Positions 55,004 through 64,000 of a DNA stretch of 64,000 nucleotides are shown here, piece after piece. Under the pieces are notes generated by a model. It saw only the letters and a list, made by a program, of their open reading frames with translations, was not told the DNA's origin and ran no database searches. The DNA comes from Adiantum capillus-veneris (lineage: Eukaryota > Streptophyta > Polypodiopsida > Polypodiales > Pteridaceae). The translations under genes were made by a program, and so were the position numbers. The stretch is from assembly GCA_014529385.2 (NCBI GenBank), contig CM043953.1, positions 64,062,372 through 64,126,371 of the forward strand, in the 5' to 3' direction. Every line of letters starts with the position of its first letter. Positions within the stretch are counted from its first letter, which is position 1.

Positions 55004-55933
55004 TGTTGGGGGCAATTGTAGCATAACCTAATCAACCCAAGACCAACAAAATTATCAATCCTAGGATCGGTAACCCGGCTAGGGCATGGAAGCATGAGCA
55101 TCGGATGTATTGAATGAGAGGATTCAAGAGTATGCTCACCCAATGCAATAGAGATTAGTCATTAATCACTAACTCTAATCACATCATCAATCAAGCATCA
55201 CCTACACACATTAAGCCCACCGAAGTCCGACTTACCATAGACTAGAATCTCTAAGCACACTCTTAATAAGCACACACTAATTGCATTAGTGTTGGACTCT
55301 CCAATCACCACATGCCAATCAAGGCACTTCATCAAAAGCTACACACACAAGGTGAATGGTGCTGGAGTTTCATAAAACCCATCCACACACAAGCAAACAA
55401 TTACAAGATTAAGAACCAACTTAATCAACCTAATTAGAGATGTTAAATATCCCAAATCAAATGCTCATAGAAGGATAGGAGTGGTTAATAAGTAAGAAGT
55501 CATCACACACACTCAAATCTAGAATAATGAGAAAGGTGAAACTACTTCATGACATAATGGAATAGAAGAAGTAGACTAATGAGAAAGTAGAGATTAGATT
55601 AAGAAAGCTTCTCTAATTACAATAGATTAGCACTAGCCTCTCAAGCATGGGCATTAAGCTCAAGGCTAGGCCATCCATAGAGTGAACACTCAAGAGGGAG
55701 AGCTCTCAAAAGTGGATCCTCAAGAGTGGATAAAGGCTTCCTTATTAAAGGCTTGTACCACAATCCCTTCTACTATGGGTTTAAGTTTGAGCCCTCTAGC
55801 TAGCATATACAACTTTGGAACCCCCAATGAGCCCAAGACCTTATACAAAGTGAGTAGGAAACCTTGTGCACATCCATAGCACATCTCCCGCTTTATGCAT
55901 AATCGGTGTAGCATGTGTTAGCCACTACTAACA
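55004..55933 (-). repeat. 3' LTR of another minus-strand element (element D)
   Basis: In plus sense TGTTGGGGGCAATTGTAGC to CACTACTAACA, 930 bp, with TG..CA ends. It interrupts the RT of element C. The purine tract on its right (minus: aggaaggggagaa, 55934-55946), preceded by gacgtgcgccaaatt, is typical of a Ty3 pol end, so the element body lies to the right. Confidence 0.75.
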
Positions 55934-57245
55934 TTCTCCCCTTCCTAATTTGGCGCACGTCCTTGTGTGCCAGTGAAGAAAAACACGGTGACATGGTAGA
56001 AAGTAATTCCATGGAAGAAATGTTGAGCTACAAAACATAAGAACAAGTAATGAGCATCAAAGGCCAACAAGGATAAATAAAATATGAAGCACAATAAACA
56101 ATCATGCAAAGTGAATATTTTTCTTCTAAAAGATGGTCAATCATAGTCAAAAACTAAATAACATAAAGCACAAAAACACTCAAACTATCATGAAGATTAA
56201 ACCACTTGAAATTTTAGTTTTATGCATGAAACACAAGCAATCAATGACGATTCTAAGCTAATTCAAGGTCATAAACCTACTAGCCTAAAAACTATGTGAC
56301 CAATCTTAATAAATCATTCAAGTCTATCATGTCTATGGGCTATTAAAAAGCTCCTAATCTATTAGTACATTGTCACAGCTTTTTGAAGCTCATGGAAGTT
56401 TGTTTTTGTCATTCATAGAAAAAAGTAAAGCACAATACAAGGCTACCACCCCAAGGCAAGTCTAGGTACGAGTCTCGGCTCCTTGAACCCTCAAGAAGGT
56501 GTTCCAAAAGCCTGCTAGCCTACCAAGGTGACAACTAACCCCTATCAGCCCAGGGCATCGGTTTAGGGCCTTGACCAAGCGAGCCAAGGTGATTCCCCTC
56601 ACCTACCAAGTGCTAATAAGGCATTAGGACTCACAAGACACAACATAACATAGAAATTTTCTTTTTCATGTGTCTAGTAGCATTTTTTGCTACTTTTTCT
56701 TGACACTTTTTTGATTCATTGTTTCCAACCACCCTCGTCTCCTTTATGACATCACCAAGAGTCGGTTGTGTCACGCAGTGCCCATGGGCCCCCACCTGCA
56801 CACGCCCTAGTAGCCCAACCCCCATAGGATTTGTGGTCACCAGGAACCTAAATCCTGACTTTTACTGATTACTCCATATGAACTTATTCTTTATGTAATG
56901 GCACACCAAAACTTATCGGTTGGTCATACTATTTTCTAATTTTTGCACCATGTGCTATGTGTTTGCCACTATGTTTTGTTTTTTTGTAACTATGTTTAAT
57001 TTTTTAAGGCAAGTCAATCGATGGTGGTTAATCTTTTAGTGAGATTTTTTTCTTCGTAATATTTTATGTGAAAATATTACAGAGGACATGGTGCGAATGT
57101 CCTTTGAAGTAAAGACACTGGGATTTTTTTATAAAATAGCCAAAAGACCATTAGTTTCATTCATTCATTCATGCACAAGTCTCTCTAATTAAGTATCTAT
57201 TTTCTAAAGTTATTCCTTTAGTTTTCTCTCATTCACATATTTACC
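55934..57245 (-). other. Interior of element D or flanking DNA, no coding content
   Basis: After the polypurine tract no RT, integrase or gag motif is visible in any frame. The second LTR is not found before 57.2 kb, so the element is internally deleted, non-coding or truncated. Confidence 0.45.
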
Positions 57246-57449
57246 ATGCCTAGAGGAAATCGCGAACAACACGTTCAACATCTTCAACCACCTCCCCGTG
57301 ACCCCATCAAAAATGTGCATGCGAATTACATTCTCAACCATTACTATGAACGTTGTATGCACAACACAGAGTGCACACAATTACACGGACACTCTCCCTA
57401 CATTCAACGAGGCCACAAGCTCCATACTCAACGCCATGCAAGACCTTAA
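57246..57449 (+). other. Short unrecognised open frame
   Basis: 68 codons starting MPRGNREQHVQHLQPPPRD, ending where the chromovirus-related LTR fragment begins. It could be the start of another element's gag; nothing confirms it. Confidence 0.25.
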
Positions 57450-58526
57450 TGATGAGAGAGAACACCCACACACACACACACACACACACATACACACAAG
57501 TTAAGCCCAAGCCTCAAGAGGCAGCAAGGACACATGTCAAGCCCCTACCCATGTTGCCCTCATGGTGTGCCTAAAGCCTATTGGTTATCCTCCCAAGGGG
57601 TCCAATGATAATCTAGTTGATTTTATTAATTGTTTTTGCATTTATCAAGTCCTCTCTCTCAAAGGTAAAGGGAAACACTTGTCCCAAGACTACCCTTGTT
57701 GCTTGATATGCATTCTACATGTGATTGGCCAGGCTTACAGGGGTCCAATGAGCTTCCAAGTTGAGCTAAAAGAGGGGGTCGACCAAAGCAAGAGGGGGGC
57801 TTGCTTGGGGGGTATACTCTCCCACACACACTCACACATACTCTCATTGTGTGAAGTGCAAAGTGCAAGAGCTCCATCTCCTTCTCCAAGCTAGTAGAGA
57901 AGTTGAGAGCCTACACCAACACTCTTGGCTATGGAATGCAAATCCAACCAAAACCCATGCTTCAATGCTTAAGCTTGCCATCTTCTCCATCTTCATTACT
58001 ATGCTATTATGTATGCTAGCAAGAAGAGTGATGATAAGTGAGGAACTATTTCTTTCTCCTATGAATGTTTCTTATTTCTCTTCCCTACCCTCATTCCCCG
58101 CTAGCTCTCTCCACCTGCAAAGGTGTATGAGACCTTAGAACTGAGTCTTGGGATAGTTAATAGTTTTTACAAAGTCTATGTTATGCTCATGATGCATGAA
58201 TGTTTCCATCTTCATTGCATTACCTAGGTCACACTAGGAATACAAAGATTGTATTGTACCAAGCCTCTCTTGATGGGAGAATCTATAATACAAATGCCTA
58301 TTGGAGGAGGGACCGGCTCCACATAAATTTGGTCCTCAATTGTTATCAAGTTCTCTAAACTCTGTCTTACAAAAATATTGTTCATGCCAAGTTAATTAAG
58401 TACTATGATTATGTTGCTACTGTCAATTAAGTTCACGCTCTATGTTCTCAAAGTAGTCTTACAAAAATGCTCTCTTTAATTCTCCTAATTCCGCTATCTC
58501 AAAGTTCATAGGCCATTTCCATTACA
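57450..58526 (+). repeat. Truncated 5' LTR of a chromovirus relative
   Basis: It matches the inverse complement of the 41-50 kb LTRs from their (GT)n tract (here CA, 57468-57498) to the LTR end CCATTACA. The first part of the LTR is missing. The sequence is clearly more diverged than the 41-50 kb pair. Confidence 0.85.
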
Positions 58527-58539
58527 TTGATATCAGAGC
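58527..58539 (+). other. Mutated primer binding site
   Basis: tTGATATCAGAGC at the expected place, one G-to-A change from TGGTATCAGAGC. Confidence 0.9.
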
Positions 58540-58951
58540 ATTTGGTTTCTCTTTTCTTGCTTAAGAAGAGAGGTCCTTAAGTATCCTATTAATGGTTGAT
58601 TTTGTTAATTATATTAGGGTAAGTGGGATTGGGATCTATTATCGGTTTTGTTGAGCCCCTATGTGAGAATGGTGCACACCTCGGGAGCTTTGGTCTTAAT
58701 AATGTCTTTTTAGACTTGCCTACGGCTTTACCATTATTGAGCCATAAGAAGTCTGAAAGGAGCTATCCCTCAAAAATTCTGCAATATTAGACCCACTCCA
58801 CTACTCTCTATAATTAACCAATTCGATCCATGGGTATAGATGCTTAAGTGCTGATTTTCAAAGGCTAAGAGGAGTATCAACTAAGGTTTTGAATTGCCAA
58901 AGAATACACTAAGTAAACACACAAAGTATTCTATACATAAGTATAATTAGA

Positions 58952-60925
58952 ATGGCTGACAATAACCAAGAGAGTAGAATAAACATTGATAACTTTGATT
59001 TTGCACATGAAGGTGCTAATGATGAGGCCCCCATGTTTATCAATTATCTTGTTACTAGGTTGCAACAAGCTATGGCCAACCATGCTTTGCAAGCTGAAGT
59101 TACTCAACACCTTCTTGCTTATGGGATTTCCTTTCCTCTATAAGAGGAGAGAGAGCTTAAGAGGCCTCTTGATGAGACCAAGACTCACTCCCATACAAGA
59201 GGAGGAATCCAAAGACCGGGAAAGTAATGAATCCCTAAGTTCGTCTAAAGATGTGGCTCCACAAAGACGATGGTCTAGACGATCGCCAACTCCTCCCAAG
59301 AGGAAACGGTCAACCCATGGTCATCGCTCCAAAAGGGAAGAGAAGAAACAAAGGAAGAAAAGGGCAAAAAAGAGGTCACCCTCTTCTCCTTCTTCTTCAC
59401 CTTCTTCCTCTTCCAATGAAAGCTATGGCTATTCTCCTAGAAAATACAAGAGGGGAGGACATCACAAATCTTACCGTGCATGGAGAAGGTCCCAAAAGCT
59501 CAAGAAGTTCAAAGAGGGAGGAAAGAGTATCTCTTTTCTCACCTAGGATGGCACCTTTGGTGCTACCGACAAAGTATTGGCCTTCATTCAGCAATTTGAT
59601 GCGGCCTTTGGAGACGAGGGCTTCGTGGAGTCCTCCAAGCTACACCATGTAGCTATGCACTTCCAAAAATTGGCTCGTCAATGGTGGGCTAGCCTTCATG
59701 GCAATAGTGAAGCCCCAAACACATGGAAAACTCTACGAGTTTCCATCATGAAGCAATTCCTTGCAAGCGATGCAAAGGACAAAGTGCTTACAAAATGGCG
59801 AAGTTTGAAACTTCTCTCCCATGAGTCTATTCACAAATATATGGGACAAGTTTTGGGATTTACATCTTCAAGGCTACTGTCTTTCAAAAGATAGACTTTG
59901 CCAAGAAAAAGCAACAATTTTGTGCGGGATTACCAGAAGAGATGGACGAGTACGTCAACTCTCAACGACGTGGTTCTATCATCTAAGTAATCCACCACAC
60001 CATGGTTGCTTCATGCATCAATTTCCAACAAGGGGCTAGACAGAATGTCAAGCCCATGGAAAACAAAGACAAGAGTGATGCAAAGGGGAAAACCAATGCC
60101 CTCCCAAGGTAATTCCAACAACAACAATCGGTCCAAGGAGAAGGGAGTTTACAAAGGTAAAAACAAACTCTCTCATGAAGAGCTTGAAGCTTTTCACAAG
60201 TACCATAAATGTTTTAAGTGTGGGGAGCAAGGACATGGCTATCGTTCTTGCACCAAGAGAAATGCCCGCAATGAGACTCCTAGAGCTTCCACCATCGAAG
60301 AAAAGAGGATGCTCATTGCAAAGGATCACCTCTATCCTATGCTTGGGGAAAGGTAAGGGATCATGATTCCTTCATCTTGTTTGACCCTGGCTCTACTCGC
60401 AACTTCATATCAACGGAGTTGGCCACCAAGTTGGGCATTCAAGGTTTTGAAATGGGAGATACTATAATGGCTGACACAGCTCTCAAGGGACAGCAAGCCT
60501 CCATTACTCCCTTGATTGGGAAGTTGAGGCTTCATGTCCAAAGCTATGTCGACATAGAAGACTTTTTCATCTCTCCTCTCCAACATGAGTATGCTATCCT
60601 AGGGGCACCATGGTTCAACCGCATGGCTGCCAATAGGAAGTTCCCTGAAAGGAGAATCTACTTCACCTACAAGGGAAAGAACATGTATATAGATGCTAGT
60701 GAGTCTGGTCATACTATACCACTTGTAAATCCTCTTGCTTTTGATAAATCAATCAAGAGCTCACTTTCTGCGTACATGAGTTTTTTCAAAGAGTCCCTAA
60801 AAGATCCTAATGTTTTATCAAATGTGAGTGGTAGGAATCAAGAAGAGTTAGACTTGTCTAATTTTCTAAAAATACTGCAAGATGTGTTCATCGATGATAT
60901 CCCTATGGACTTACCTCCAAAATGA
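58952..60925 (+). pseudogene. Gag-protease of the chromovirus relative, broken
   Basis: It starts MADNNQESRINIDNFDF, as in the 41-50 kb element. Frames change near 59140, 59550, 59850 and 60020 and meet several stops. Visible blocks are the Ser/Arg-rich region, HFQKLARQWWASLHGNSEAP, the zinc knuckle CFKCGEQGHGYRSC (near 60215), the protease MFDPGSTRNFISTELATKLG (60377) and YAILGAPW. The frame stops at TGA 60923-60925. Confidence 0.9.
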
Positions 60926-62577
60926 AGGGATGATGACCATCGAATTGAGCTTCTACCAAGAAACTCACCACCTAACAAGCCTCCTTATCGAGTTTCCCAA
61001 GCTCAACAAGAGGAGATCATGAGGCAAGTACAAGAATTGGTATACAAAGGTATGGTGAGGTCCAGCTTCTCTCCCTTTTGTTCTCTAGTCCTTTTAGTGC
61101 AAAACAAAGATGGTACATATCGTATGTGTGTGGACTATTGAGCACTAAACCATATCACTATCAAAAAAAAAATTCCCGTGCCTCGGGTAGAAGATTTGTT
61201 TGATAAGCTACAAGGCTCTACCTTTAGTAGGATTGACCTTAAAAGTGGCTATCATCAAATAAGGATAGTGGATGAAGATATCCTAAAGACCGTGTTTCGT
61301 ACAATGTTTGGTCTTTATGAATATCTAGTCATGCCTTTTGGCTTGACCAATGCACCAACCACGTTCAGTTGTCTAATGGAGAAAATATTTAGACCCTACC
61401 GCAAATTCACTAGAGTGTTCTTTGATGATATTATCATCTACTCCAAGTCCTTGGAGGATCACAAGCAGCATCTCCAAATTATTTTTCAAGCATTGAGGGA
61501 GAAAAAGCTTTTTCTCAACCAAAAGAAAGCCAAAATTTTCCTTTAAGAGATTGAATACTTAGTTCATATTATCTCTCAATATGGTATCCGTATGGATCCA
61601 TCAAAGTTAGAGGTAATAGAAGGACCATTACATGACTTACCAAAGAAGAACGTTAAGTATTCATAAACTGCTAAGGAGCAAATTGCTTTGAACAAGCTCA
61701 ACGAGAAGCTTACCTCGCAACCAGTCCTTGTACTTCAGGATCTCTTAAATCCATTTGAGATCCAATGCGATGCTTGTGGTGATTGCCTTGGAGCAGTCTT
61801 GCTTCAAGAATGACATGCCATAGCATATGAGAGCCGAAGGCTCAATACGGATGAACGGGTCTTAGGCATTTATGAGAAAGAGCTTTTAGTTGTTCTACAT
61901 GCCCTAGACACATGGAAGCACTGTCTATTGGGGATTCTATTTATTTTATGAACAAACCATCAAAGTCTCAAATACTTTATGACGCAAACCAAGCTTTCCG
62001 ACAAACAAATGAAGTGGGAAAATTTTCTTTCGCAATTTTATTTTCATATTTCTCACATTGCTGGTAAGCACAATCAAGTGGCCGATGCACTTTCACGACG
62101 ACAAAAAGTTAATGCGGTGTCTATAGCAACTCACAACAATGATCTATCTTCTACGGTAGATGAGTATGCTACTGACCCTAACTTTAAAAAAATAATATCA
62201 ACCCTTGCTTTGGGGAAGAAAGAGGAACCATTCACCTTGCAGGATGGTTATCTTCTCCACAGCAATAGGCTATGTGTTACCCACTCCCTTCGTGAGAAAG
62301 TTATGTATGTATCCCATGCTCCTCCCTATGTGGGGCATAGAGGCCTTCAACCTACTCTTTGAGGAGTAGAGACGTACTTATGTTGGCCTACCATGAAAGT
62401 GGACATACAAGAGTATGTTTCAATATGTGTGGTATTCCAAAAGACTAAGTATGATAGAGGGAAGAAACCTAAATTACTTCAGCCATTGCCAATCCCTAAT
62501 CCCCATGGGAGAGTATATCCATGGATTTTACCTTTGGATTACACAAGTCTATCCACCAAAATACGGGAATATGGACA
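60926..62577 (+). pseudogene. RT, RNase H and integrase start of the chromovirus relative
   Basis: RT: FSRIDLKSGYHQIRIVDED, LVMPFGLTNAPTTFSCLME and active site VFFDDIIIYSKS (61178-61546). Stops interrupt the thumb and RNase H (TAA 61543, TAA near 61663, TGA near 61812). RNase H remnants include QVADALSRR. The integrase zinc module (PPYVGHRGLQPT to CVVFQKTK, first Cys-pair member kept, second Phe) is present, and the core is lost: at about 62577 the sequence jumps into LTR-type DNA. Confidence 0.88.
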
Positions 62578-62625
62578 CAATTTGAGCTAGAAGAGGGGGT
62601 CGACCAAAGCAAAAAGGGGTGTTTC
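62578..62625 (+). repeat. LTR fragment joined to the broken integrase
   Basis: ttgagctagaagagggggtcgaccaaagc matches 57767-57795 of the 5' LTR, so the element was shortened by a deletion from integrase into the 3' LTR. It is cut at 62626 by a new LTR. Confidence 0.75.
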
Positions 62626-62817
62626 TGTTGGGGTATAGAGCCCAATGTGGTCGCCCAGGTAAGTGGGCGGGCCGCCAGGTATGTACACATATTCTTTTGT
62701 AAAAACCTAATAAGAACTCACTATGCTCTACACATTACAGTAGAGCGAGTTCACCATATCGTCGTGCTCTTCTTCTCGCACTCTCTCTCGCATCGCACTT
62801 CCGCTCGTACTCCTTCA
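62626..62817 (+). repeat. 5' LTR of a Copia element
   Basis: 192 bp from TGTTGGGGTATAGAGCCC to ..CTCCTTCA, followed two bases later by a primer site. Confidence 0.85.
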
Positions 62818-62819
62818 AC

Positions 62820-62831
62820 TGGTATCAGAGC
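62820..62831 (+). other. Primer binding site, initiator Met tRNA
   Basis: TGGTATCAGAGC directly after the Copia LTR. Confidence 0.93.
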
Positions 62832-63904
62832 TCAGATCGAGGCTCGGGGCAGCACTGCAGGAGGCTAGAGTCACCAGCTCAGATTGGAGTGAAATTCGAT
62901 AGGCGAAGACACGGCCCCAAATCCTGTGGGAGAGCCCGAAGGTTTAGGTGTTCTCAGAATTTCATTCTGAGGTCATCTCGGCCACCGTTCGGCTTCGACA
63001 AAGGTCTGCGCAGGCCATTTTTGACTACGTGGTCTCGGCGGGTGCATATCCGACTCTACAAATTTGGGGTTTTCGGCCTACGACTGCAGGTGCTGAGGAT
63101 ATCGACACTCCTAGAGTGTTGATTTGTGGCTGTCTACACATCGAAGGATGGCTCATAGTTCTTGGAGGCGTGTCACATACGACACGGGTGCATCTACACA
63201 CAGACTGTAGGCGACATCCACTAGTTCATCAGGTAGCTTGTGTTTGCTACTTGATATTCCAGATTTCATCCTGACATTGCAGGTACTTCCACATGGGATG
63301 TATTGTCAGAGATGATGTATGTCTGTTGAGGGTTTGTTGGCTGTGAGTCACGCAGCAAACAACCGCCGCAGCGGTTACAGCATACAGTGGGAAATTTGTG
63401 GATGTATGACTTTGTGGGAAGTCTATGTACTGTCAGATTTACTGCAGCCTTTGTTGAGGGTCGAGTGAGGTTTTATTGAGCTGGGGGATTCTCGAATGTT
63501 GAGATCCTTTCGGTGATACAGGTCTTGGAGCGATCCATCGAGCACCCTTAGATAGGCAGCTAGGATGTATTGACTGTGAGTTAGACAGTTGGGATTGCAT
63601 CTTTGCTTTACTGCCGTTGAGGCATTGTCGCAGTCTATGCTTATAGGACAGTGAGAGACAGTACAGGTGCAGGACAGGTTTACCCGCAGCTTACAGTGTC
63701 AGAGAGACAGTGTTTTTTGAGCTGTTTTTAGTCTGTTTTTTGAGTACACCAGAGCCATTTTACAAAGGAGACTCTGCCAAAATTTATGCAGAATCTGAAG
63801 CTTTCTTGGTTCATTTGACAGGTTGATATTGGTTCAGAGGTCAGTTTACAGGGGAAACTCTGCCGAATTTTTCCCAGGAAAGTAAACCACTGTGAAGCGT
63901 AGCT
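62832..63904 (+). other. Untranslated leader of the Copia element
   Basis: About 1.07 kb between primer site and gag without a recognisable protein. It holds an imperfect repeat: ggaaactctgccgaattttt near 63852 and ggagactctgccaaaattta near 63765. The leader is long for a Copia element. Confidence 0.55.
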
Positions 63905-64000
63905 ATGGCTGTGGATCACAGGACACTGCTCTTTACAATATCAAGAAGCTGGATGGAACCAATTTCCCATTGTGGAAGAAGCAGATTTGGCACGTGTTGG
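63905..64000 (+). CDS. Copia gag, N-terminal start, cut by the window edge
   Basis: An ATG at 63905 opens MAVDHRTLLF. The conserved gag start (ALYNIKKLDGTNFPLWKKQI) is in the +2 phase from GAC 63922, so one frameshift or a different start must be assumed. The block matches the K-L-D-G-x-N-[FY]-x-x-W pattern of plant Copia gag. The element continues beyond the right edge. Confidence 0.75.
   Translation, partial: MAVDHRTLLFTISRSWMEPISHCGRSRFGTCW

Noticed and set aside
55682-55914. Short frames on both strands within element D's LTR
   Set aside because: They lie wholly inside the LTR and have no conserved features.

Overview
The window is nuclear DNA of a land plant, and nearly all of it is repeats. 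The evidence is plant-type LTR retrotransposons (Ty3 and Copia) nested in one another, initiator-Met tRNA primer sites (TGGTATCAGAGC or its complement) at five places, GT..AG introns, long CT/GT microsatellites and few intact genes. The lineage (fern, lycophyte, gymnosperm, angiosperm) cannot be settled from sequence alone. I see no complete, clearly functional host gene, CRISPR array, rRNA or tRNA gene.

Layout. 1-0.67 kb: pieces of an unrecognised spliced gene on the minus strand. 1.04-1.40 kb: 3' end of a Ty3-like element. 1.4-7 kb: non-coding repeats, including a MITE-like inverted repeat (3.45-3.91 kb) and an LTR-like block (4.15-5.3 kb) repeated at 19.2-20.2 kb. 6.7-9.2 kb: a tandem array. 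9.2-10.2 and 15.6-18 kb: an AT-rich island with a Helentron-type Rep (HUH) domain on the minus strand and, on the plus strand, a spliced unknown gene followed by a GIY-YIG nuclease domain. The island is split by a 5.4 kb block with diverged terminal inverted repeats, which itself holds a 324 bp tandem array of long hairpins (12.5-13.4 kb).

20.2-34.0 kb: a minus-strand Ty3 element of the Tat type, with two RNase H domains. A 5.9 kb non-autonomous LTR element (27745-33630, 163 bp LTRs, target duplication GTGCC) sits inside its primer binding site, and its right LTR is cut by Copia debris (33.96-36.3 kb). 36.96-38.84 kb: a pseudogene with a SWIM-type zinc finger.

39.5-55.0 kb: a second, older minus-strand Ty3 element (element C) with an unusual order: RT, RNase H, integrase with two zinc modules, then a retropepsin-like domain and a long coiled-coil ORF after the integrase. 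A young chromovirus (41079-49978, 1.65 kb LTRs) is inserted in that last ORF, and reading across the insertion restores an open frame. The RT end of element C is cut by the LTR of another minus-strand element (55004-55933). 57.45-62.6 kb: a degenerate plus-strand relative of the chromovirus. 62626-64000: the 5' LTR, primer site, leader and gag start of a Copia element running off the right edge.

Relative ages follow from the nesting: element C and the Tat element are older than what interrupts them, and the chromovirus is among the youngest insertions. Almost every retroelement ORF is broken, so the window records transposition and decay and not a working set of genes.
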